DNA from: Candidatus Thorarchaeota archaeon
GTDB lineage: Archaea > Asgardarchaeota > Thorarchaeia > Thorarchaeales > Thorarchaeaceae
Assembly (NCBI GenBank): GCA_011364905.1
Contig: RDNZ01000005.1
Span: 49,313-113,312, forward strand
Direction: 5' to 3'
Length of the DNA stretch: 64,000 nt
A program made the translations under genes and the position numbers. The notes under the pieces are model-generated. The model saw only the letters and a program-made list of their open reading frames with translations. It was not told the DNA's origin and did not search any database. Position 1 is the stretch's first letter. Each line of letters starts with the position of its first letter. Below are positions 51,721 to 60,987 of this stretch, in pieces.

Positions 51721-53391
51721 TCACAGCACGCTCATAATCCGACGAATGACCCATTCATTTCCTAGAAGATTGAGGAACCCACCCAATCTAGGACCCGATT
51801 TTCTGGAGATTAGAATCCTGTAGAGTACGATGAAGGCTCGTTTGTCCTTCAGACCGGTGTTTCGAGCGGTTTCAAACACTTTGCTCTGCAACTCCTCATC
51901 ATCAAGAGGGCTTTTTTTCAAAATATCTACAAAGCTTCTGAGGAAGACACGATCTTGGTCTGTAAGAGTGTCTTTGATTTCCTTGGGAACCTCATCTGGA
52001 ACCTCAACTTTGTCCCGGTCACTTCCATACTCATTAGCCCAGTTCCGTGCTCTACTAAGTCTGGTTGGAACCAAATCCATTGATGCGGAGGATATTGTTT
52101 CAAGTCCATATTGCTTCTTTAGAACAGTTTCACACCGTTCCAGAATTGTTTGTACTCCAAGTATATCTTCCATCTGGGATGTGATGACTGCGAACTTGAA
52201 AGGTAGTTTTGGAATGTACTCCTGAGGAACCTCTCCGGGCAAACAAAGCGGGTAAAGAAGCTGGGCAATCTCCTTTTGGTCCTCTGGAGCGTCTTCCAGA
52301 CCGTAATAGATTCTCTCAAATCTATCATACTCGTCAATCATGTCGGGTATACGTTCAGGTCGAATATCATACGCTCTAGTAAGGCCAGTCTTTAGCATCA
52401 AGTATCTAAACAGTTCAGGAGGCGCAATTGATAACCAATCCTTTGGAAGAAACACTATTCCCTCCGAAGTCGCCATATCTCGACCTCCAATTCCTACCCA
52501 TTCGAAAGGAACTTTTACCGGGCCGACCCATCCGAAGACTCGTTTAGATATCTCCAGACCCGTATCGAAGGATCCACCTTTCACGGAGTGATCCTTGCCA
52601 GCTGGTTCACATGTAACATTCAGGACATACCATTTCGCAGGCCAATCAACACGCCAGGAGAGCTTCACTCTGAGATCAGATAGAGGAGACTCATCACTGA
52701 AACCACATGACGGACAAGAGAATGAAACCATATCTGTTTCTGGGTCATAGTTTGTGATTCGGTTGGGGACAATAGCCCCTTTAGCTCCTGCTTGAATACG
52801 ACCACAAGAGGGACATATCACTGAACCTGGATACCAAGTTTTCATAGACTCAATGTATTCAGATTTCTGTGCTTCGTTGAAATCACGAGCAACATACTCG
52901 ATGAGGATTTGACGAATGGTTTCTGTGTGTTTTAAAGAAGTCCTAACGGCCTTCATCATTTCAGGAAGCTCATAGATTTTACTTTGCCATAGAACTTCAG
53001 GATTAACCCCAAAGGCAGGAAATGTGTCTATGAGTTCTTTGGCAGCATGTGCCCCAAAACTTTCACAACATCCGAACTCATCTGGTACATCGGAATAGGG
53101 TTTCCCCAACCATTCTTCAAGTGGGAGAGAAACACTTGCGGGAAATGAACGGACTGGGTCGAAGTCATCAATAACAAGAAGCGTACGAGCATTCTTTCCC
53201 TTTTCGAGGAGTTTGCGCTTGATAACATCTGCAATAATGAGTTCACGGACAAATCCGATATGAATACTACCACTGGTGCTTTTGCCCGTCGAAATTCGAT
53301 ATTCATCAACATCTCTTTCTAGTACTTCTTCGACTAGATCATTTATCCAGTGGATCGAGAACTCCTCATTCTGCGTATCTTCAGAGGACAT
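51721..53391 (-). CDS. lysS: Lysyl-tRNA synthetase, class I
   Basis: A 556-residue class I LysRS as used by most archaea. The HIGH element reads STSGSIHIGFVREL, with DDFDPVR and a CxxC zinc pair (CPSCGRI, CPSCGFS) after it. The KMSKS loop is reduced to GGRDMATSEG at about 303-312, leaving only Ser at the end of the motif; the usual second Lys is missing. A helical anticodon domain closes the protein. ATG 53391 has GAGTGAT upstream. It is monocistronic. Confidence 0.9.
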   Translation of the reverse strand: MSSEDTQNEEFSIHWINDLVEEVLERDVDEYRISTGKSTSGSIHIGFVRELIIADVIKRKLLEKGKNARTLLVIDDFDPVRSFPASVSLPLEEWLGKPYSDVPDEFGCCESFGAHAAKELIDTFPAFGVNPEVLWQSKIYELPEMMKAVRTSLKHTETIRQILIEYVARDFNEAQKSEYIESMKTWYPGSVICPSCGRIQAGAKGAIVPNRITNYDPETDMVSFSCPSCGFSDESPLSDLRVKLSWRVDWPAKWYVLNVTCEPAGKDHSVKGGSFDTGLEISKRVFGWVGPVKVPFEWVGIGGRDMATSEGIVFLPKDWLSIAPPELFRYLMLKTGLTRAYDIRPERIPDMIDEYDRFERIYYGLEDAPEDQKEIAQLLYPLCLPGEVPQEYIPKLPFKFAVITSQMEDILGVQTILERCETVLKKQYGLETISSASMDLVPTRLSRARNWANEYGSDRDKVEVPDEVPKEIKDTLTDQDRVFLRSFVDILKKSPLDDEELQSKVFETARNTGLKDKRAFIVLYRILISRKSGPRLGGFLNLLGNEWVIRRIMSVL

Positions 53392-53440
53392 TTATCACTC
53401 CTCATGGTCTTCCACGGTCCGAGCCTAAAGAACGTTATTA

Positions 53441-55294
53441 TCAAGATGAGAATTCTGATACAATCAAGTCATTTCTCGTTGCAAAGAATACATAGGTTGG
53501 TATCGATGCCACGAGAATGACTCCAATCATCGTGATTAGAACAGCTATGATCGAAATTGGGAGATATGCCAGGGACGGAACAGCCGCTTCAGGAATTAAG
53601 AGATATATACTGAATAATGTGCTCACAATCAATGCAGGTATTCCAGCTCTGAGTCCGACATCCAAACCTTCAGCAATCATTACTTTTGCAAGGAAGGATG
53701 GCTTCGCTCCCAGAGATCTCATTATCACGTAATCGCGAAGTCGTCCGAATACAGAAACAAGCAAGTAGTTCATCAAGCTAAGAAATGCACCTACGAGAGT
53801 CACTAACGCAAGGGGATTGAGGAGTGCCCAGATAGCATCTATCGTTCCCAGGTTTCTCTCTAGAACCTCTTGTTGCTCAAAGATATCGAAACCGTAGCTA
53901 TGAGCGAGACTTGCAATGCTTGTAATGAGTGAGTTGTCATAGTCCGCTAATTGAACAAGTAGTAAGTTCGAGCCTGACACCCCAAAGAAACTCTGCAGCA
54001 TGGACAGGTCCATTAATGCCATCATACCACCGTTTAGGATGTCAAAAGCTTGAGCTTTGATCTGTAAAGAGTTGCCAAGCACGTCTAGATTTTGAACCAG
54101 TGGATCTTCAAAGAGATCGCTTGCCATCTTCCCCCCAATCCATATTTGTCCTGAATTTTCTGGCGTGCGCCCTTCGAAATACCAATCAGAAATCGTCGTA
54201 TCCCAGTTTATGCCAACCAAAACTGCGGACCCTGGTCGGTCCTCTCCAATTATATCATATTTCTGGAGTTCTTCATTCCATATAACAGCCCGTTTTGCCT
54301 CTACTTGAGAATACACAACAAGCCGTTGCTCAACTTTATGGACCCCAAACGTTTCCTGAAGACTACTGACGAGTCCGGTTGGTATCATATCTGAACTGCT
54401 CAAGTAATTGAAAGAGCTGTTGAGAGGCGAGCCATAGAGTGAGTATGACTCGTAATAGGAGTTCAAAAGGTCGGGATTTCCAATCGCCACAACGTTCACG
54501 CCCATTGAGCGAGTCATATAGGAACTAGAAGTGGTATGCACAACACCGCCTCCTATCCAAAGAACTGAAGCAATTGTGAAACTAAGGAATAGAGAGATCA
54601 CTGTTCTACGTGTGCCTCTTAATCGTCTACCTGTACCCTTGGTGGCAATACGGAACGAGAGACCAAAGCTGTCTAAGAAACCTGAAACGCGGACTTTGGT
54701 GCCCACATCCGGATTTAAGGCAAGAGATGGAGATTCCTGCACAGTGTCGTATATTGGCTTTTGAGCTGAAAAGTAGCCAGCAAATATCAATACTACTGCA
54801 AGAATTGCTAACTGCAAAACCGGGAAGGAATTTGTAAATTGAAGACCGGGAACAACACTGCTCAACCAAATCATTCCAGCCATATGCAGGATTACGCCAA
54901 ATGTTAGTCCCAGAGCGATACTGGCGAGTAGAATAATGACAGACTGGGCCATGAAAAAGTCGAAGATAGTGTCGAGTAGCGTGCCAATTGATTTCATCAA
55001 GCCAATATCACGACGACGTGTAACCATTTCTAGCGAGATTGTTGTAGAAACAACTACAATTCCTAGAACAAATACTAGCAGAAGTATGGACCACACGAAA
55101 GTTGAGAAAAATGTCCCAAAAGATGACGTTAGAGCGCTTGAAACCGTAAAGGTGGATACATCCAGAAGGACGTTGCCGAAGAGGAACACAAAGGTGATTG
55201 CAGTGATAGCACTCGTCAAAGAAATCAGTGTAAGCGTAGTCCTAAATGGACGTCGTTTCAGGTCCCTTGAAGCAAAAACCTGATGATCAGACAT
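53441..55294 (-). CDS. ABC transporter permease, FtsX/MacB type (two FtsX domains)
   Basis: A 617-residue membrane protein. First membrane block: TLTLISLTSAITAITFVFLFG, FVWSILLLVFVLGIVVVSTTISL followed by RRRDIGLMKSIGT and a second pair of helices; an extracellular domain of about 200 residues; a second block near 490-610 with RLRDYVIMRSLGAKPSFLAKVMIAEG, and AVLITMIGVILVASIPTYV. This is the double-FtsX layout of MacB/LolCE-like exporters. The start at ATG 55294 overlaps the ATPase stop; TTG 55303 is an alternative behind AGGAG. Confidence 0.8.
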   Translation of the reverse strand: MSDHQVFASRDLKRRPFRTTLTLISLTSAITAITFVFLFGNVLLDVSTFTVSSALTSSFGTFFSTFVWSILLLVFVLGIVVVSTTISLEMVTRRRDIGLMKSIGTLLDTIFDFFMAQSVIILLASIALGLTFGVILHMAGMIWLSSVVPGLQFTNSFPVLQLAILAVVLIFAGYFSAQKPIYDTVQESPSLALNPDVGTKVRVSGFLDSFGLSFRIATKGTGRRLRGTRRTVISLFLSFTIASVLWIGGGVVHTTSSSYMTRSMGVNVVAIGNPDLLNSYYESYSLYGSPLNSSFNYLSSSDMIPTGLVSSLQETFGVHKVEQRLVVYSQVEAKRAVIWNEELQKYDIIGEDRPGSAVLVGINWDTTISDWYFEGRTPENSGQIWIGGKMASDLFEDPLVQNLDVLGNSLQIKAQAFDILNGGMMALMDLSMLQSFFGVSGSNLLLVQLADYDNSLITSIASLAHSYGFDIFEQQEVLERNLGTIDAIWALLNPLALVTLVGAFLSLMNYLLVSVFGRLRDYVIMRSLGAKPSFLAKVMIAEGLDVGLRAGIPALIVSTLFSIYLLIPEAAVPSLAYLPISIIAVLITMIGVILVASIPTYVFFATRNDLIVSEFSS

Positions 55295-56039
55295 TCTGCT
55301 CAAGGACTCCTAGTTTCATCCTATAGCAGTGAGCTTTGGGCTGTTTGATTATCTTTTCATCATGTGTCATAACAATCACTGCTTTTCCTTGTTTGTTCAA
55401 ATCGGTCAGCAATTCACGAATCATTTGCCCACTATCTCCATCAAGATTGGCAGTAGGCTCATCAGCGAGAATTATTGGGGGATCGTTGGCAATTGCCCTG
55501 GCGATTGCTATCCTCTGTTGTTCTCCTGAGCTTAGTTGCCAAGGAAGGTGATCAGCGCGCTCATCCAAGCCAATGTTCTCCAGGAGTTTCAGAGCATCCT
55601 CTCTTAGTTCAGTTCGGTTTTTGTCAGAAAGTTGCATTGGAAACATGATATTCTCTACAGCAGTCAATGTGGAAACAAGGTTATAGCTCTGAAAGATGAA
55701 ACCTGTGTTGTTTAGCCGAAAGGAAGCTCTGAAGGACTCATCATAATCGTTTATGGGTACATCCATGACAAATACGCGACCGCTGGTGGGAAGGTCAATT
55801 GCACCGATGAGATTCAGGAGAGTTGTCTTTCCGGAGCCGGACTTTCCAGATATTACAACAAAATCACCGGCGTCAACAGTGAGGTTTACACCCTGAACTG
55901 CGGCTATCTCCTTCTTGGCAAGTGTGAACGTTCGATGAACATCCAAAAGGCGGACTGCATGTCGGACCTCTTCAAGGTCCTCAACGTCTAAATCATCTCT
56001 GGTATAATCAACTGCATCAAGATAATCGTCATCTGCCAT
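55287..56039 (-). CDS. ABC transporter ATP-binding protein (LolD/MacB type)
   Basis: A 250-residue ATPase: Walker A SGKSGSGKTTLLN, Q-loop IFQSYNLVSTLT, signature LSSGEQQRIAIARAI, Walker B IILADEPTANLDG and H-loop MTHDEK. An acidic 30-residue N-terminal tail (DDDYLDAVDYTRDDLDVEDLEEV) precedes the domain. It overlaps the permease gene by 8 bases. The membrane-bound regulator is the next gene downstream of this pair's promoter side, separated by 64 bases. Confidence 0.9.
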   Translation of the reverse strand: MADDDYLDAVDYTRDDLDVEDLEEVRHAVRLLDVHRTFTLAKKEIAAVQGVNLTVDAGDFVVISGKSGSGKTTLLNLIGAIDLPTSGRVFVMDVPINDYDESFRASFRLNNTGFIFQSYNLVSTLTAVENIMFPMQLSDKNRTELREDALKLLENIGLDERADHLPWQLSSGEQQRIAIARAIANDPPIILADEPTANLDGDSGQMIRELLTDLNKQGKAVIVMTHDEKIIKQPKAHCYRMKLGVLEQNV

Positions 56040-56103
56040 TATTTGCCACCTAGAATAGGTGGCGAATGATTCTCAACCCAAGATAAGGATAGAGGTTGAG
56101 CAA

Positions 56104-56919
56104 TTAATGTACCAAAATATTCTCGCAGTCAATTGCAGTTCTAGCCCATTCAGTGAGAAGAACAGGTTTCTCTCGTCCAAATACTTTCACTGAACGAAGG
56201 ATGTTTGCGTCGAGAAGGCTATTGATGTAGTAAGAAATGAGGCTCTTATCTACACTTAGTACTCTGCTTATTTCAGCTTGCGTTGTCTGGCCATTTGAAG
56301 CACATTCACTGAGGATAGAGCCCACCGTTGGGTTTCTAGCCACTGCTGTCAGCAACATGATCCTCTCATCAGATGAATAACCAGGGGCGAAAAGGTGTTT
56401 TACATTTCCGTTCCTCAGCGAGATAACGAGTCCATCCTGCTCCAAGAACCGTATATGATATTGAAGTGCGCCCATCGCACATCCGATTGTCCGGTGAAGC
56501 TCACGAAGATGTATACCAGGATTTGCTATGACCTCATCAAGGACTCGATCGCGTAGTTTCTGAATCTTGCGGTCATCTCTCCGGTCAATGGATATTGTAC
56601 CAATCGCAATGACAAAGCAACCAAAACTAATGGATGTAAACAATGAATTGGACCAGCTTAGCGTTGTTCCACCGGAATTCCAAGAAAAGAATTGAGCATC
56701 CATTGAAACATTCTCAGTCCTTGTAGCACTTCCGATCCATATTGAAAAATCTTTGAATATCTGAGTAATATGCTCAGAGCTTGAGGAGGAAGATAGATCT
56801 AGAGCTTCAGGATGAACACCACCAAAACTAGTACTAGATAGAAATACCCCTAAGACGCCCCATGTGAGAAGGGCAAGTGAGAGGCCTACCAGAAGGTGTT
56901 TGGTGATACGTCTATTCAT
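56104..56919 (-). CDS. Membrane-anchored double winged-helix regulator
   Basis: A 271-residue protein: two transmembrane helices (LLVGLSLALLTWGVLGVFL near 9-27; SLFTSISFGCFVIAIGTISI near 93-112) enclosing a 65-residue Ser-rich external loop, then two winged helices (RDRVLDEVIANPGIHLRELHRTIGCAMGALQYHIRFLEQDGLV; TVGSILSECASNGQTTQAEISRVLSVDKSLISYYINSLLDANIL). One-component membrane sensors with this layout are common in archaea. Directly upstream of the ABC exporter on the same strand, so it may sense exporter cargo. Confidence 0.75.
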   Translation of the reverse strand: MNRRITKHLLVGLSLALLTWGVLGVFLSSTSFGGVHPEALDLSSSSSSEHITQIFKDFSIWIGSATRTENVSMDAQFFSWNSGGTTLSWSNSLFTSISFGCFVIAIGTISIDRRDDRKIQKLRDRVLDEVIANPGIHLRELHRTIGCAMGALQYHIRFLEQDGLVISLRNGNVKHLFAPGYSSDERIMLLTAVARNPTVGSILSECASNGQTTQAEISRVLSVDKSLISYYINSLLDANILRSVKVFGREKPVLLTEWARTAIDCENILVH

Positions 56920-56988
56920 ACTCTAGCTTCCTGCATCGAAACCTAATAGGATTTTCCAGTTAAAAACTACGTTTGTTGAAATTTCGCA

Positions 56989-57552
56989 CTACTCAGTCGC
57001 TCCACGTGCTGGGTAAGTCATTGTAATCTTAAAACTACAAGTTTCTTGTCCTGTTGACATGCATGTGTCTTCATTCACTAGTAATCGTTCATACTCGATT
57101 CTGTTGAAATCTGTTAGATACTCAAGAACAGCCTCTATGAATCCCTTCAGAAAGTAGCATGATGGCTCCTCAGATTCGTATCCTGAGGCATAAGGATTGT
57201 CTCCAATCTCGATAATTGCCTCCTCATCAAGCCAGAGTTTGTATAGTTTGGCAATCCTAACATCACCAAATGGTACAATCAGAGTTTCGAGAGACATTTT
57301 AATGAACTCGACAATTCCTTTGAAATCACCAGGTGGCGTTTGTTTACCAATCTTGAAGTATTCTCGTTGCGCCTCAAGACCTGCAAGGCGCCCGGCAGAG
57401 TAGTAGAGGTCTTTGACACGGTCAGGGAACATCACAGCGATTCTGCTGCCGAGTTTATTCCAGGTTTTAGCAAAGAATGCAACCATTAGGTCTCGTTCCT
57501 TGAGTCGACCATGCCACCATGGAATTACCTTTTCTTCCTTAGACATATTCAA
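56989..57552 (-). CDS. V4R-domain protein
   Basis: A 187-residue V4R-type protein: RLAGLEAQREYFK, IVEFIKMSLETLIVPFGDVRIAKL, AIIEIGDNPYASG, SCYFLKGFIEAVLEYL and a C-terminal CMSTGQETCSFKI. V4R is a small-molecule-binding domain that shares the fold of Bet3/TRAPP subunits; two Bet3-like proteins follow in the next 4 kb. Soluble, no other domain. ATG is at 57552 or 57546. Confidence 0.7.
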   Translation of the reverse strand: MNMSKEEKVIPWWHGRLKERDLMVAFFAKTWNKLGSRIAVMFPDRVKDLYYSAGRLAGLEAQREYFKIGKQTPPGDFKGIVEFIKMSLETLIVPFGDVRIAKLYKLWLDEEAIIEIGDNPYASGYESEEPSCYFLKGFIEAVLEYLTDFNRIEYERLLVNEDTCMSTGQETCSFKITMTYPARGATE

Positions 57553-57615
57553 GACCTCAGTGTCACTGCCTGAAGATGAATTGAGCGTTAAGTGCTTTAT
57601 GTGTGTGTGATATAA

Positions 57616-58089
57616 TTACACAAGACGGACATTCCATACACATGCATCCGCACCAGTTGCATGACTCATTTCTTGGAAGACCTTAGCATCGACGCCTTTG
57701 AACTCCAGTATTGTTTGAAGAATTCCACTGAACACCTCGCAGTATCCGAAACCACGCATTCCCTCAAGATTTACTTCCTGGCACCACACACAATTATCAT
57801 CAGTGATTCGAACTGACCCTCGAGCAGTCTTCATGTCAATGTCTTTGGGTTTTTTGTCGAAAAGGACCTTGTAAATGACCTCAATTAGCTTGGCTACGTC
57901 TTCACGAGTTGTAACGTTATCTTTAGTTTTCTCAACTATTTCTGTGTTGAGATAGATTTGCTGACCAATCTCACTTCCAAGATTTCGTAGCCTTTGATTT
58001 GCTTCTTCGATATTATCAGTTTCTGACAAGATTTTCTCTACATAATAAGAGTAAAGGCTAAGCAACAATGGATTTTCCACCTTGGGCAT
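57616..58089 (-). CDS. Bet3/TRAPP-like protein (pair A)
   Basis: A 157-residue protein with the Bet3 order of elements: ANQRLRNLGSEIGQQIYL, DVAKLIEVIYKVLFDKKP, ITDDNCVWCQEV, GYCEVFSGILQTILEFKGVDAKVFQEMSHATGADACVWNVRLV. In eukaryotes Bet3/Trs33-type subunits form the core of TRAPP, a Rab GEF on Golgi vesicles. It follows the Roadblock-wHTH gene by 23 bases on the same strand, so they are one transcript. The same pair recurs at 60-62 kb. Confidence 0.75.
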   Translation of the reverse strand: MPKVENPLLLSLYSYYVEKILSETDNIEEANQRLRNLGSEIGQQIYLNTEIVEKTKDNVTTREDVAKLIEVIYKVLFDKKPKDIDMKTARGSVRITDDNCVWCQEVNLEGMRGFGYCEVFSGILQTILEFKGVDAKVFQEMSHATGADACVWNVRLV

Positions 58090-58112
58090 GACATATTCAC
58101 CTGAACTACAGT

Positions 58113-59120
58113 TTAGATGGTTTTTCCAATCAACTTCAGACCATACTTTCTGTATTTGGCAATTGTTTGTACAACCTTTGGTAACGGAAGTTTCAACTCT
58201 TCCGCGATTTGCTCTGTTGTACGAGACCCATCACATATTCTAATGATATTCATGTCTTCACTTGCGATTTTGCCCATGTCCCCTTCAAAACGAGGACATT
58301 TGATATAATGACCCATCGAGCTCTGGGCTTTTGTCTTGACTTCATCACCAGCTGAAACCAATGGAACCTCGACGATGCCTTTCGAAGCGCCCCATTTGAG
58401 AAGTTCAATCACCCTGTTGTTCGGTTGAAACATAGAGTCAGCAATTTTTTCTACGCTTATGGTTCCATCGACAAGCATTAACACATCAAATCCGAAGTTG
58501 CGGTAGAGTTTCTTCATTTCGCTATAAAGCGCCGAGTCCAGTGAAAGCGCATTTGAGTATGTGGGGCCTCTTTCTGGTACCGTTGCTGGTAGAACATTGA
58601 AAGATTCGGGGGGCGGCAGTTCTTCAACCTGTGATTGAGAAGTATCAGCTACTGGAGGAGGAGTTTCAACTACTGGTTCAGACACAGTAGCTGTATCCAA
58701 CGGTTTTGTGGCCTCAACAGATGCTGCCTTAATGGCAATGCTCTCCAAGACTTGAAGATTCGATTCAACAGACTCCTCAAACTCTTCAGGCGGAGGTGGC
58801 AATTCTATTCCTTCTAGCAGCCGTAGGACATTCTTGGTCTTAGCAATTGCAAGGCCAAGTTGAAGCTCAGGAACATATAGAACTGTCAGAATCCAATTAT
58901 CGTCAACGGGAGATAAGACAACAAGTCCACGGTCAGTGTCAATGGTCATGAGGCGTAGATCACTTTTGTAGAGATTGATGCTATCCTTTACACGTGGAAA
59001 CAGCTCATCGGGAAATGCAAAACTGACAAATGGTCTTCCAACTTTTGTCATTAATGAATAACCCAGAACTTGGTCATCAAATCGTAGTTTAGAGAGAGCT
59101 CGTTCTAAATCTTTGGACAT
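58113..59120 (-). CDS. Roadblock/LC7-winged-helix protein (pair A)
   Basis: A 335-residue protein: an N-terminal Roadblock-type domain at about 4-105 (ALSKLRFDDQVLGYSLMTKVGRPFVSFAFPDE, WILTVLYVPELQLGLAIAKTKNVLRLL), a Pro-rich linker (PPPPEE at 108; 140-185), then two winged-helix-like regions at about 195-265 and 285-335 (IIRICDGSRTTEQIAEELKLPLPKVVQTIAKYRKYG). Roadblock domains pair with small GTPases; the winged helices could bind DNA or protein. ATG 59120 has GAGGT 6 nt upstream. Its paralogue is at 60988-61968. Confidence 0.7.
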   Translation of the reverse strand: MSKDLERALSKLRFDDQVLGYSLMTKVGRPFVSFAFPDELFPRVKDSINLYKSDLRLMTIDTDRGLVVLSPVDDNWILTVLYVPELQLGLAIAKTKNVLRLLEGIELPPPPEEFEESVESNLQVLESIAIKAASVEATKPLDTATVSEPVVETPPPVADTSQSQVEELPPPESFNVLPATVPERGPTYSNALSLDSALYSEMKKLYRNFGFDVLMLVDGTISVEKIADSMFQPNNRVIELLKWGASKGIVEVPLVSAGDEVKTKAQSSMGHYIKCPRFEGDMGKIASEDMNIIRICDGSRTTEQIAEELKLPLPKVVQTIAKYRKYGLKLIGKTI

Positions 59121-59265
59121 TGCTATACCTCACGGGCACTGGATTGACCGACACCTGCCTCTAGAGCTATTTTCTCAAGGTCATCTGAAAAGGATTGTGG
59201 TGGCGAAGCATACCGAAGCACGTCAAAAACGGTTAAGAAGGATTCAACTCTGCCCAGTAGGTAGA

Positions 59266-59832
59266 ATGAAGAACTTTGTTGGTGGGTTTATAGCAGTCAT
59301 AATAGGTTCTCTAGCTATCACAATACTTCTTCAACTTCCTCCACCAATCTATCCAGAGCCATTCAACGACATCTGGTATATTCTAGCAGGAAGTAGTGCC
59401 CTCCAGAAGACCTTGCTCAGTCCTGCCCCAGCACCCACTATAATCCTCTATTTTGTTTCATGGATCATAATTGGCTTGATAATAGGTCTGTTTTCCAAGC
59501 CCGGTTGGAATACCCTCAGATCAGCAATCTGGGTCGGTCTAATCTGCGCAATCTTCGCTCTAATTTCGCTCCTTCTTTTGAAACCTGATTTTTGGAACAG
59601 CTCCAGTAGAAACATAGAATTGCTCTTGCAGTTCTCCACCTCGCTGGTTCTGTCAGTGCTCTCGTTATTCTCAGGAGTTCCAATAGCAATGATTGTCGAG
59701 AAACTCGGAATTGAATCTGAAACGCCAATACCCTCCAAAATTGAAACAATATGCGAGTGTGGTGCGGTTTTCAAGTCCAAACCATTGATGTGCTCTGAGT
59801 GCGGAAGACCATTGAATTTAGAAAATGAGTGA
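59266..59832 (+). CDS. Four-helix membrane protein with a C-terminal zinc ribbon
   Basis: A 188-residue protein: transmembrane helices FVGGFIAVIIGSLAITILL, IILYFVSWIIIGLIIGLF, AIWVGLICAIFALISLLLL, LQFSTSLVLSVLSLFSGVPIAMIV, then ICECGAVFKSKPLMCSECG, a zinc ribbon in the cytoplasm. A frame opens at 59113, but ATG 59266 with AGGT upstream is the natural start. It and the convergent neighbour share a weakly similar middle (W..xGLxxGL), suggesting distant paralogues. Unknown function, on the opposite strand to the Bet3 pairs. Confidence 0.6.
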   Translation: MKNFVGGFIAVIIGSLAITILLQLPPPIYPEPFNDIWYILAGSSALQKTLLSPAPAPTIILYFVSWIIIGLIIGLFSKPGWNTLRSAIWVGLICAIFALISLLLLKPDFWNSSSRNIELLLQFSTSLVLSVLSLFSGVPIAMIVEKLGIESETPIPSKIETICECGAVFKSKPLMCSECGRPLNLENE

Positions 59833-60366
59833 TCATCGGTCTCTGGTTATTGCTCCTCCAAGAAGACCACCAATAGCGCAGGCAATGGCAGGATAGACTG
59901 TACCTTCAAGTGCCGCTTGCATTATAATGAGAGAGCCTTGCTGGAAAATTGCCATTATACCTGTGCTGGCAAAGGAGGGACTTATCATGAAGAATAGCAG
60001 CCATGTGAGAAAGGCACCAACGATGGCGGAGAATACTGCAGATAGAATACCAGGGAATATTTCCTTAGTCATTAATCCAGCAACAAGACCGCCAATACCC
60101 CATGCGAGCCACATAAGAACTGTCCCGCCCGGAGCACCATATCCGACCAAAGAACCCAAACTGGTGGAACCAAGCAAAGCAGGGGCAGGAAACAGGATAG
60201 TACCAGTAACGGCGAGACGTATCTCAAGTTCGTTAGTGACGAGAAAATCATCTACAATTGTGGATGCTATAAGGTCGTTTGGCATGATTGATCCAAACAT
60301 CAACACTATGAAGGTCACTGCAAATGCTGTTATCAGTCCCAATAGCGTGCCTAATCCTTGACCCAA
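59833..60366 (-). CDS. Membrane protein, probable paralogue of the zinc-ribbon neighbour
   Basis: A 177-residue integral membrane protein with four hydrophobic stretches (LLGLITAFAVTFIVLMFGSI, GGTVLMWLAWGIGGLVAGLM, LSAVFSAIVGAFLTWLLFF, MQAALEGTVYPAIACAIGGLLGGAI). Gly-rich helices suggest tight packing. No zinc ribbon. It ends exactly where the plus-strand neighbour ends, and is on the same strand as both Bet3 pairs, between them. Confidence 0.6.
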   Translation of the reverse strand: MGQGLGTLLGLITAFAVTFIVLMFGSIMPNDLIASTIVDDFLVTNELEIRLAVTGTILFPAPALLGSTSLGSLVGYGAPGGTVLMWLAWGIGGLVAGLMTKEIFPGILSAVFSAIVGAFLTWLLFFMISPSFASTGIMAIFQQGSLIIMQAALEGTVYPAIACAIGGLLGGAITRDR

Positions 60367-60462
60367 TTGAGGTCCTCCATATGCAATGGTTGTATATCCC
60401 TATTTCCAGTTATTATGTTTTATACCTATGCGGGATGGTTAGCTTGAAGTATTCATGAAGCC

Positions 60463-60966
60463 TTACAGGAGAGTGAGAGTCCATGTACATACTTCATCGC
60501 CTAGTGCCCTACACGATTCCTGAAAACTCTCTGCTTGGAAACCTCTGAGCTTCATGACTGCATCAAACACGCCGCTCACAATAACGCAATATTGCAGACC
60601 AGGCATATCCGTTATATGCACTCCAGAACAAATCGGGCAATCATCGTCAGTGAACTTTATTGTTCTCTTGTCCTCACTCACCCAGATATCAGAGAATTCT
60701 TGTCCCGAATTCACTTTGTATGCCAACTGGAGAGTGTTGGCAAACTCGTGGAACTTGCCAGCGTGTTCTCGAATTCTTTCAGCATAGTCCATCAGCAGGG
60801 TTTCTCCAACCCGAAAACCGATGTCTTTCATCTTCCGGTTTATCTCATCAACACTGGCACTCGTGCTCATGAGAAGATTCATCAATTCGCGATAACTAGC
60901 CTGAAACAGGACTTTTGAGACCTTAGGGGTCATCGCGAACCAAGCAATACGTCCTTTAATTCCCAT
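60463..60966 (-). CDS. Bet3/TRAPP-like protein (pair B)
   Basis: A 167-residue paralogue of the Bet3-like protein at 57.6 kb: INRKMKDIGFRVGETLLMDYAER, ANTLQLAYKVNSGQEFSDIWVSEDKRTIKFTDDDCPIC, LQYCVIVSGVFDAVMKLRGFQAESFQESCRALGDEVCTWTLTLL. The FxDDxCxxC and CxxxxGVxxxxxxxRGFxAExFQE positions are shared with pair A. It follows its Roadblock-wHTH partner by 21 bases. Confidence 0.75.
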   Translation of the reverse strand: MGIKGRIAWFAMTPKVSKVLFQASYRELMNLLMSTSASVDEINRKMKDIGFRVGETLLMDYAERIREHAGKFHEFANTLQLAYKVNSGQEFSDIWVSEDKRTIKFTDDDCPICSGVHITDMPGLQYCVIVSGVFDAVMKLRGFQAESFQESCRALGDEVCTWTLTLL

Positions 60967-60987
60967 TTATCTATTCAACCTCCGTTA

